Shown piece after piece: positions 9,057 through 18,200 of a DNA stretch of 20,566 nt (position 1 is its first letter; the number at the start of each line of letters is the position of its first letter). Origin of the DNA: a virus. A program made the position numbers and the translations under genes. The DNA is taken from IMG/VR virus record IMGVR_UViG_3300030012_004210, positions 3,340 through 23,905 of that record; one strand, 5' to 3'. A model generated the notes under the pieces. That model saw nothing but the letters and a program-made list of their open reading frames with translations, did no database searches and was not told the DNA's origin.

Positions 9057-10613
9057 TTAGAACTGTAAAATTATTTTTACGTCTTCTTTTTGAGAAGATG
9101 ATCTTGTTACAGAAGGTCTGTTGTCAACATAAATGATATTACCAGAATGTTTTTTAGATTCTGGTTGTGCAACACCCCTTACGAAGTTTTGACCCAAGTA
9201 GTAGGTTCTATTATTTATTACGGTAGATATACCTGTAAATGTATTATCAATCGCAAGATTTCCACTACCACCAACAATCACCAAACTACCACCAGAAGAT
9301 GGGCTATCTGTGAATTTCAAAGATTCGAATCCATATGTTGGATTTGAATTTTTTTGTCCTCCAAAAGTAAATCCCGAATTTGTTCTATCTTGCCAATACT
9401 TTAAAACTCCAGTCACAGCATCATAAGAAACAACTCTACCAACAGCTGTGGAACCAAGTCCAACAGTTTGTGTAATTAAAGTATCGGGAGTGTATGAAAT
9501 TGAACTATAACCAGCACCTGTTAATCTAAGTGCATAGACAGCACTTGCTTTATCACTCGTAAGAATTGATGAAGAATTATGTGCTTCTGGATTTTCTATT
9601 AATCCAACCCTAGCGAACTGGTTTCCTGTAATAAAATCTGGATTGTCAGTATCATTTTCAAATCTAGAATAAGCTAAAACATTATAAGCACCCAATTCTC
9701 TGTAAATATCATGACCATGACCTCCAGGTGGAGGAATAATAACATCAAAAACCGGACTGGTGGTTCCAGTTGGTACATTTCCAGATTTTAAATCCACAGT
9801 ACCATACGTATATCCACTACCACCTTTTGAAATGGTAATAGAATCTACTTTAGAGTCATTATTAATAACAATTGTAGCAGTCGCTCCACTTCCATCACCT
9901 TTAATTGGAACTCCAGTATAAGTCAAATTAGGTGATCCTAATCCAACTCCACGATTTCTAATCGTAATTGTTTTGAGTTGACCACTATTTGAAGCATTAT
10001 TCCTCACAGCAGCATTATCAGTGCTCGTATCCCAATCTGAAGGGACTGGGATGTAATTTGTGGAATCAAATCTAATAGCTTGACTTGGTCTGATTGTATA
10101 AAGATATTTCCAAATATATCCATCACCACTACTACCAGCTTCCCTTGGTTCTAGATCTGTAAACGTTGGTTCATCTAGTGAAGGTCCGCCATTGAAATTA
10201 TTTTCAGGATTTGCATTATTATAAAGACATATGTAAACCTTATAATCACTATTCATCACATAAAAATTGGAATCATAAATGTCTAGTGATGATGATGGTA
10301 GGGCAGCATTATCCCTAGTAATATCATTTCTCCACATTCCATAAGTGATTCCAGATTGCCAGGTAATTTTCCTGACAACCTGACTAATATCACTGGGGTT
10401 GATTTTTTTCAAAGCCAACATGGTATCCCAATAATCATTATTCTGATCAAAACTATCTTTTGGTGATGGGGGATTGGTGTCCCAATCAGATTGATAACTT
10501 GAAGAATTTGGCAATCCAATAAAAGTATAATATGAATTGGTAGTAGATTGTACCCCACTTACAAAATTTTTCGCATTTAATATACGAAGTTGATCAGTGA
10601 TTATAGCTGCCAT
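9057..10613 (-). CDS. 8: gp8-like baseplate wedge protein with extra module
   Basis: A 518-residue homologue of T4 gp8 (334 residues), one of the baseplate wedge subunits. Three blocks line up with T4 gp8 as I remember it. Residues about 47-80 (NPPSPKDSF...YWDTMLALKKI) match PPYPTDSVLGVTDMWTHMMG; about 158-172 (GDGYIWKYLYTI) matches GDGYVWEYLFEI; and the C-terminus (KHSGNIIYVDNRPSVTRSSS, then KIILQF) matches RHSGEMIYMENRPPIIMAMD followed by INILFTF. A further match is GNQFARVGLIENPE near 328-341 against NKGFRQISIITNP. The extra length lies mainly at about residues 205-290 and 355-485 and is rich in glycine, serine and threonine, with GGSGY-type turns (for example ISKGGSGYTYG near 260) shared with the giant proteins. 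TATAAATA stands 20 nt before the ATG; there is no strong Shine-Dalgarno sequence. The DUF4815 gene follows 6 bp downstream. Confidence 0.85.
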   Translation of the reverse strand: MAAIITDQLRILNAKNFVSGVQSTTNSYYTFIGLPNSSSYQSDWDTNPPSPKDSFDQNNDYWDTMLALKKINPSDISQVVRKITWQSGITYGMWRNDITRDNAALPSSSLDIYDSNFYVMNSDYKVYICLYNNANPENNFNGGPSLDEPTFTDLEPREAGSSGDGYIWKYLYTIRPSQAIRFDSTNYIPVPSDWDTSTDNAAVRNNASNSGQLKTITIRNRGVGLGSPNLTYTGVPIKGDGSGATATIVINNDSKVDSITISKGGSGYTYGTVDLKSGNVPTGTTSPVFDVIIPPPGGHGHDIYRELGAYNVLAYSRFENDTDNPDFITGNQFARVGLIENPEAHNSSSILTSDKASAVYALRLTGAGYSSISYTPDTLITQTVGLGSTAVGRVVSYDAVTGVLKYWQDRTNSGFTFGGQKNSNPTYGFESLKFTDSPSSGGSLVIVGGSGNLAIDNTFTGISTVINNRTYYLGQNFVRGVAQPESKKHSGNIIYVDNRPSVTRSSSQKEDVKIILQF

Positions 10614-10633
10614 TTTTACAAAATGTTTTTTAG

Positions 10634-10641
10634 TATTTATA
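10634..10641 (-). promoter_or_regulatory. T4-type late promoter (TATAAATA) upstream of gp8
   Basis: The minus strand reads TATAAATA, an exact match to the T4 late promoter core, within the 45-bp gap between the fibre gene stop and the gp8 ATG. Its end is 20 nt from the start codon, so transcription beginning just downstream would give a very short leader. It is the best of the three late boxes and probably drives gp8, the DUF4815 giant and the small coiled-coil gene. Confidence 0.8.
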
Positions 10642-10658
10642 TGGAAAATCTAAACGAA

Positions 10659-12206
10659 TCAAACACTCGGATAAATCACTATATTATTTCCCATACTACT
10701 ATGAGAAGTACATTGATAATATAGTGTATTTGGTGCGGAGAAAGGAACTTCAAATTTAACTGTTCCACTTGATGCTCCGTTATTAGTTACGCCAGTGCTG
10801 TATGCGGAACCACCATTACTCTCTCTTATTTGGAATGGATGTGAACCACTAGTGCCAATCCGAAACTCATAAGTCTGTCCTCTTGCAAGGTATATTATGG
10901 GATCGTCAGTATTACTTAATCCACCTGGACCTGTAAATGTATAGTGACCAGAACCATTGTTACCTATAGTCCAAGCAGCGGTCGGAGCGTCTAATGTCGT
11001 AGCAGTAAGAGTTCCTGTGACTGTTACACCACTTGCTGTGGTTTCAAGTCTTGAGGAATTCTGCCATTCAAGGTCTACACCACCTGCATTCAGTAATCGA
11101 ATTCTTCTATTAATAGCATCAGTTGCATTGTTGGCATAGAAACTCATACCACTTTTAGAATATAAATCTATTTGACCACTGGCTCTAAAAGCGATTGAAG
11201 ATGTTTGTGTACCAGAAACATTATATATAATATTTACATCACTTGCAGAATCAAGAACAAGATTACCACTACTAACTGTTACACCAGTAGAAGTTGTGTA
11301 TAATCTGTTTACAACACCAACACCTGTACCAGTTTTAAGATAAATTTGTCCACTAGCATGATCTGCGTGAAACGTCATGCCGTTAGCATTAGGACTTTTA
11401 ATTGTAAGAAGTCCAGATCCTAGTTGAGATATTACTGAGTTTTGTGAACTATCGGCGGCAAGACTAAGTACATTAGTGGAACCAGTATTCAATTTCAATG
11501 TACCATCAAATGTACCATCACCAGTAATATCAATATCACCAGTGATATCAATATCACCAGTTCCTGTAATATTTTTGCTGTTTAAATCTAAATTACCACC
11601 AAGTTGTGGAGTAGTGTCATCAACCACATTGGAGATTCCTCCTCCTCCACCACCAGATGCTGCAATAGTAATATCTCCAGTTGGTCCACCAGTTAATGTA
11701 ATATTAGATCCAGCAGTAATAGAAGTTACAACTCCATTGAGTGATGATCCATCAATTGATGGAAGAGTTCCTGTAAGATTCGCGGCGGGAATATTACCGG
11801 TTCCCGTTATATTCTTACTATTAAGGTCAAGGTTACCACCAAGTTGTGGTGTGGTATCTTCAACTACATTCTTGAGAAATGTACTTGCCAACTTACCATC
11901 AGCGATAGAACCTGCTAGTTGTGCATTAGTAATGGTTCCGGTTAAAGACGATGTTGGATAATTGGTTGCATCAGTTAAATCAAATGCTGGAGTTGCATCA
12001 GAAGAACCTAATGTGACAGATACACCACCAAATGAAACACTACTATTAGTTAACTTACTATTAGCAATGGTTGTTAATGCGGACCCGTTACCCAGAAAAG
12101 TGTAAACTTCGTCAAAATTTGAATTTATCTTTAGCGCACCTTGAAGTAACGTGTCTCCTGTCCCATCATTGGGATTTGATCCTGTACTAATTCCTAGTTT
12201 TGACAT
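10659..12206 (-). CDS. Fibre-like structural protein with C-terminal cupredoxin-like domain
   Basis: A complete 515-residue protein. The N-terminus (SKLGISTGSNPNDGTGDTLL, then ALKINSNFDEVY) resembles the DGTGD...KIN.NF anchoring segment of many phage fibre proteins. The body is Gly/Ser/Thr-rich with two copies of DTTPQLGGNLDLNSKNITG, a GGGGGG linker and the tandem GDIDITGDIDITGD, as expected of a trimeric beta fibre. Residues about 407-515 form a compact domain that looks like a cupredoxin: a YEFRI strand, SHPFQI with H456, then YYQCTSHSSMG with C499, H502 and M505, giving the His...Cys-x2-His-x2-Met arrangement of amicyanin. Copper binding is inference. Its place between the YHYH-type giant and gp8 suggests a baseplate-attached fibre or tip protein. 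An AAAGAGTAG Shine-Dalgarno-like sequence and a GATAAATA late box lie directly upstream of the ATG. The host receptor or role is unknown. Confidence 0.87.
   Translation of the reverse strand: MSKLGISTGSNPNDGTGDTLLQGALKINSNFDEVYTFLGNGSALTTIANSKLTNSSVSFGGVSVTLGSSDATPAFDLTDATNYPTSSLTGTITNAQLAGSIADGKLASTFLKNVVEDTTPQLGGNLDLNSKNITGTGNIPAANLTGTLPSIDGSSLNGVVTSITAGSNITLTGGPTGDITIAASGGGGGGISNVVDDTTPQLGGNLDLNSKNITGTGDIDITGDIDITGDGTFDGTLKLNTGSTNVLSLAADSSQNSVISQLGSGLLTIKSPNANGMTFHADHASGQIYLKTGTGVGVVNRLYTTSTGVTVSSGNLVLDSASDVNIIYNVSGTQTSSIAFRASGQIDLYSKSGMSFYANNATDAINRRIRLLNAGGVDLEWQNSSRLETTASGVTVTGTLTATTLDAPTAAWTIGNNGSGHYTFTGPGGLSNTDDPIIYLARGQTYEFRIGTSGSHPFQIRESNGGSAYSTGVTNNGASSGTVKFEVPFSAPNTLYYQCTSHSSMGNNIVIYPSV
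10662..10988 (-). other. Cupredoxin-like C-terminal domain of the fibre protein
   Basis: This is the coding segment for residues 407-515. The potential metal ligands are H456 (codon 10841-10839), C499 (10712-10710), H502 and M505. Spacing between the first His and the Cys is 43 residues, similar to classical small blue copper proteins, and the Cys-x2-His-x2-Met loop has amicyanin length. The segment has no Cys outside the ligand position, so the single Cys is not a disulphide partner within the domain. I recall similar C-terminal domains in marine phage structural proteins, usually without assigned function. Confidence 0.6.
11521..11556 (-). repeat. 18-bp tandem repeat encoding GDIDIT x2
   Basis: Two adjacent 18-bp units (11521-11538 and 11539-11556) differ at a single base and encode two GDIDIT units of the fibre shaft. 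A partial third unit (five bases) follows. In-frame length changes by slippage would lengthen or shorten the fibre by six residues. Confidence 0.85.
11561..11870 (-). repeat. Two diverged DTTPQLGGNLDLNSKNITG repeats
   Basis: Two copies, at 11561-11630 and 11801-11870, encode an identical 21-residue core (DTTPQLGGNLDLNSKNITG plus TG) preceded by VVDD or VVED. The 70-bp DNA units differ at 16 positions by my count, nearly all synonymous. The repeats frame the glycine-rich linker and probably form equivalent turns of a beta fibre. Confidence 0.85.
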
Positions 12207-12222
12207 TTCTACTCTTTTTGAT

Positions 12223-12230
12223 TATTTATC
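12223..12230 (-). promoter_or_regulatory. T4-type late promoter box upstream of the fibre gene
   Basis: The minus strand reads GATAAATA in the 27-bp gap between the YHYH-type giant gene and the fibre gene, ending 16 nt before the ATG at 12206. An AAAGAGTAG Shine-Dalgarno-like sequence lies between the box and the start. Together with the boxes before gp8 and gp13 it marks one of three late units in the window. Confidence 0.68.
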
Positions 12231-12233
12231 ATA

Positions 12234-15200
12234 TTAAGTGTAATTTTTAAATTTTAGAGGATTAGATCTTGTAACAACAGCTGATGTGGATATTCCAGCA
12301 TATCCATCACTACCATAGAAATTGAATGAATTCTTTTTCAGTGGTGTGGTTAGTTCAATCTTACCCCAACTAAAGTTTCCAAAGTTTCTATCGGAGGAAA
12401 TTCCACCACTCAAAACCCCAAAACTACTATTATCAAAGGTGAACGTGTTAGAATCAAAAGATATTGTATTAGTATCAAATGATGATGTTGAGTAACCAAC
12501 TATATTTGCAAATACTCTTCTTACGGCCGTATTACCAACACCAATAACTTCACCTTGTTCTGTATAAACGTTGGAAACTTGATATACATTGTCAAGGAAT
12601 GTTGTAGTTATTCCAATAACAGTTCCATCTGTCGATTCAGACACAACAGTTCCTGTTGTAGTAATAGCTACATTTGTATTGAATAGAGTAAAATAATCTC
12701 CGGTAGAAATTCCACTTACTGTGATTCCGGTACCAACATACTTACTATCTCTCATGAAAGAATCAGTAGGAATATAAAAATCAACTATAAGTTTATCTTG
12801 AGCACTTTGTGTAGTTACACCAAATCCTACCAAAGTTCCATAATCACCTTTATAGGAAGTGACTCTAACTTCATTTTCTTTAATAGTACTCTTCTCCTCA
12901 ATTATCACCGATGGTGGGTTAGTTGAAGTGTATCCACTTCCAGGATTTGAAACTGTAATACCGGAGATAGATCCGTTAATGATCGTAGCAACTGCAGAAG
13001 CTCTAAGTTCAGTTCCAAGTCCAACAGGATTGCCAATAATCACCGATGGTGCGGACGTATATCCAGAACCAACATTTGATATGTTAACTGAACTGATGGT
13101 ACCAGATGGAGAAACTGTAGCGGTAGCCAATCCTCCAACTGAAACATCTTGAGAAATAATATCTATCTTTTTATTATTTCCTTCCGCTTCATTTTGTGAA
13201 TTAAATAGAGGTCTTACAGTATCAACATAAATTTCTGTTGACCCTGCACTAACAGACTTAAGAACAAATGATGATGGATATACTAGGGGTTCTTGTTCCT
13301 CTCTATCTTTGCCAATAACTTTACCATCTATAAATCTATCATTAGTTTGTTTGCACCATATCACTGGTCTAGATAAAGTTTTATCATCAGTGACTCCTGG
13401 ACCATAATATGGATTTGTGTTTGCGGTATCAACGGTTAATACATCAGTTACAACCCTTACATCTTGATCCAAATCACTATTTTGATTTAAGATAGGATCA
13501 TTGTCGATATTTAAAGTATCACCTTTTTTGACAGTTGGTAATACATCCCTGAAAATAACATCAATATCATCACCAGAACCTTTATAGAATAGTAATTTGG
13601 AAGTATCTCCACTATTAGGAGCTTCATTAAATTCAATAATACTACTTCCTTTCAATTTAAATGATCTCTCTGGTTCCTGAAGTATGTCATTGATGAAGAT
13701 TAACAATGTTTGAGTGAGATCAATTTTAGATCCTTCTTTCTTAGAAATAGCGAATATATCATTATCCTTTTTCATCTTGAAGGATTTAGTTTTTCCATCA
13801 AATTCGTCATCTATAGTATCAAGAACATCAAATTCACCTATACTCCAACCGTTAAATGAATCATTATAAATTCTATCAATTTCTAATTGGAATTCTTTAA
13901 ATGAAGTTGTACCATCAGTTGGAATTCCCGTAGAACCTCCAACAGGTACGGTTAATATTTCACCATTACCATATCCAAAACCTGGATCATGAATACTAAA
14001 GTTGATTACACTAGAACCCTGACCAACAGTGATATCCACTGTTGCACTTAATCCAGATCCTACAGGAGAGGATGAGCTGTATTGTAGTGGAATGTCCTCA
14101 TATTGTAGGGGATTGTCAAAGACGACCAATGGTGGATTTGTATTTTTATATCCAACTCCTGGATTTGTAATAGCAACTCCAACGATATGACCTCCACTTA
14201 CAGATGCTGTTCCAATAAACTCAATGTTTGGTATTCCGTTACTATAAGTTTGAACTCCAACATTAACTACTGTCTGAACTCCTACTCTATATCCAGAACC
14301 ACTATTACCAATGCTGATAGAAGAAATTGTTCCTGCTACAGATACAACTGCAGTTCCTCCAGCAGAAACTAGAGGTTGATATCCAAATCCTTCAGTTGAA
14401 CCTACTGAAATTATTAATCCACCTAGTGGAAGGCTTGACCTATTTGGATCATATCCTTCAGGAGAACTTTGTGAACCAGTAAATGTTATCGTAGTAATAC
14501 CGGCACTTTCTTCAAGATCATAATCACCATCCTGATTGATGTCTGAGATTCTCTTAGGTTGTTGGAATATTCCATTGATCAAAACAATAGAGTTCCAAGT
14601 AGATATTCCAGATACATTGGAGTTATTAGATTTTAATACAAACGAACTTTGAACACCTGTAAATTGGTCCGAAATATTATCAAAAACATAATTATCTTCA
14701 TAAGTATCACCAGAACCATTTTCAATTCCAGATCGTATGAATGCTCTACCTTGGAAAGTTGAACTAGTTGTTATACCGGTCCAATCAAAATTAGATGGAC
14801 CTGAAGTTGTCGTACTCAGAGGAATTTTTCCATGAGGTGCTTCTGAGAAGTTTAATGTATTATTGATAATATTATAATTACCAACTATTTTAGTTACCAG
14901 TGCACCGGTACTATGACTTGAGGATAATGTTCCCATCCAACCTCTTCTAACATCAACATTCGTATTTCCACCAATACCAACATCCGTAACATAAACAATT
15001 TCGTCATCTATCTTCAAAAGGTCACTAGAAGATATAGAAGTGACCCCACTTATTCCAAATCTAGTGTCAAAAACAATATTTTGACTGAGTAGAGCTGTCA
15101 CACCAGAAGAAACAATAGGTGATTGAATCATATTATCAATTGCAATCAATACTTTAGAGTTTTGATTGGTAGAAGTTAATTTATGAACAGTTCCCACTCC

Positions 15201-18200
15201 AACTGATGTAAAGTCAAAGGTGATTGGATTTGTTGCCAATGCATCTGAAGCAGAACCTGCCAATCTTATTCTAGATTCAGAATCTTTTACAACATATACA
15301 GTTGATGGAATTTTATCAGTAATTCCAATTCCAGAAATATTTGTAGAAGCTATTGAAATTGGAACTGAATTTGGATTTAATCCATTGATAACTGCTTCAT
15401 ATGAAATCTTTTCACCAGTAACAAAATAATTATTATTAAGAACGATCTGATTGTTAGTCAAATCAACAAAAGTGGTACTGGAACCATCAATTTCTCGTTC
15501 AAAAATTTCATTACCATCATGTGTGAGGTCAAAGGTTGTTTTCAGGTCAAGAAGTGATCCAGTGTAAGTACCATTATCACAAATAATTGTTTCACAACCT
15601 AAATCAATATTTTTTGGATGTATGTTATCGTCAAATATTCTGATGGGAATTTGAAGTGATCTTACCTGAACACCAATATTTGCATTTGGTGTATATGTAA
15701 GATTAATATTATTTCCGACAGATGTAATTCCTATAGAACCAAGTGATCCGGATGTTTGAACATTACCATATTCAACATGTGTTTGAATGTTCGAGGAATT
15801 TAATATAACAGACTCAAAGATTTCATATTCATTGTTAGTGGTATCTTTAACTGTGACAATGTTATATGATGCATTAGCAAACCTTTGATCATAAGATGAA
15901 ATCACAACGGCTGACGGAGAACCAGAAGAAGAGATAGCTTTGTAATTCGATTCTAAATCTACTGTACTTAAATTAACAGTTGAAATTCCAGTGGAACTGT
16001 CAGATGTTGCAATAATTGAAACGCTTGATGTTAGTGCAACACCGACATTCGGAGTAAAATCAATCTTAAGATTACCGCTGTTAATGTATGGGAAGAAAGT
16101 ACCAAATCCACTCGAACCATCTGTTACTATGTCACCATAACTTGAGAAGTATGCTGAAGTTCCATCATGAATTACACTCAATTCCACTCCATGATGTTCT
16201 TTGGATGTATTTTCAAGATCGACAAATACCTTCGCAGATCTGTAAGTGGAAGATATTGAAACAACCGTTGTAGTGGTAGCTACTGAAACATTTGTCTGTT
16301 GAGATTTAATATTTACAACATCTCCAATATCTGTAGTCCCTATTCCACTAACACCATTTACACTACTAAAAGAAACTGTAGATACATCATAATTATTATA
16401 TTCTGACTTTATGGGGAAGAAAGTTAAGTTCCATTCTCCATCTGGATTATTTGTTGGTACTAAGTAACCAAAAGATCCTAATTCTGTCACAGTATCAAGA
16501 ATCGCATATTCGTGCATCTGTGCTTGATTTCCGACTTGCATTACGGAAACCATAGATGCATGTCTTTCGTCGGTATAAATTGAATCTTTAACAAATACAA
16601 ATAATTTATTATAATTATTGATTAATGGGAACTTAGATACCGATGTAAATTGTGTTGGTCTAATGTTACTCTGAAATGTAGAACTAATATCATCAATTTT
16701 TAAAACCCTGTTTCCAACAGATTCGAAGAAATCTGACAGTAACCTATTATTGAAGTTGATTTCTGTGGAAACTAAAGTTCCGTCTACGTTTACGGTAGTT
16801 TCAGTAACTTCATCAAAATCATAATAGCAGTTTAAGTCAGCTTCTCCAACAATATTGACTGACAATTCAACATTACTATTTTCTGGTAAAGTCACTGATA
16901 AAGTATCATTATCAACAACACTTTCAACTTGAAGATCTGCAAATTTTTCAAATCCAGCAGTATGGTCGAGAGAACTTACCGGATCATCCCATGTCTGATA
17001 AGGTATTTTAGATTTGAGTGAATATGAGAAGTTTTGATAATATTCATTGTTAGGAATTCTCTGGAAATTGTTATTCAACATACCAGAAATCAACTGCCAA
17101 CCACTAATCACAGTAGCTCCAGAACCAACAATAATTTGAGATTCAAAATTAATTTTTTTCGTAACAGAAGCTTTTGCTGTAGATGTTAAACCTTTAATAA
17201 TGTCACCAGCTAAGAATTCATCAGAAGATTCGACATACAGATATTCTGCTGTGGAGTTCCACCTTCTAGCTATACCAACCTTTGAACCAGAAACTACAGT
17301 TTCACCAACAAGTATTTCATTTGTTTTGAGTATTGGATTAAATACTGGAAAATCATTTTCTAATATTATTCTTCCAGCAGAATTAGAAAAGTCTACATTG
17401 CCCGGTACTTCATTACTAGAAAGATCTTCCTGTAAACTATACTCTACATAAGCTCCAGAACCACCTAAAGCTGTGTTGACACCGGTAAGACCAAATAATT
17501 TATAACCATAATTGGAAGAATCGTATCCCTTTCCAGTAGATCCAATACCTACAGAAAGACCTTCAATGAAAACTTTTGAACCAATACTAAATGGGAAGGT
17601 GTCTCCAGCTCCAAAAGTTTGATCGAGAAATACTCGAACAGTCTTTGAGGAATTTGTATAAGTTACCGTAGAAATTCCTATACCATTGCTGTTTTGTATA
17701 GGAATAATTCTGGGAGATGTGTTATAAATTCCATCCGTATTTTTCAGGATTGTTACTTCACTATCTCCTAAATTGTAGTTTAAATCAACATCAGAAACAA
17801 CTTTGTTTGTGAATCCATCAAGAACTATTAATTTTGGTGCAACTAAGTAATCTTTACCAGAAAAAGTAACTCCAATACTTTCAAATTTGGAGAAAGGATC
17901 TATATTTAAAATTTCTGGTAAGTTTGAATTAACTCTTAATGTATTATCAGTTGGATACGCAAAACCAATCTCATTGAATTTATAATTAGTAATTTGACCA
18001 ATAGTTTCACTATTGGATTCTAAAATAGCACCAACCCCGTCTTTACTTTGTACTGTCGATATTCCTGGTAAAGTTTCATATGAACTTCCACCATTACTGA
18101 CATCAATTCTTGATATTGGTCCAGAAGATGTTAATGAAGTTGTTTCATATGATATGGTTGAATTTGTGGAATTGTAATTTACAACCTTAGGAGATTCTAT

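Noticed and set aside
9212-9219. AATAAATA box on the minus strand as a late promoter for the DUF4815 gene
   Set aside because: It lies inside gp8, about 160 bp from the next start, unlike the three intergenic boxes at 16-22 nt, and the Ile-Asn-Asn-Arg codons there explain the bases.
11476-11961. A 161-codon open frame on the plus strand opposite the fibre gene
   Set aside because: Its Pro/Ser/Val-rich repeats are the complement of the fibre's GDIDIT and GNLDLN repeats; there is no ribosome binding site or plus-strand promoter, and every supported gene is on the minus strand.
12885-14330. Repeated elements considered as a CRISPR array or mobile-element repeats
   Set aside because: The repeats exist at the protein level only, with variable spacing and diverged DNA inside one open frame; there are no constant direct repeats with spacers and no inverted ends.
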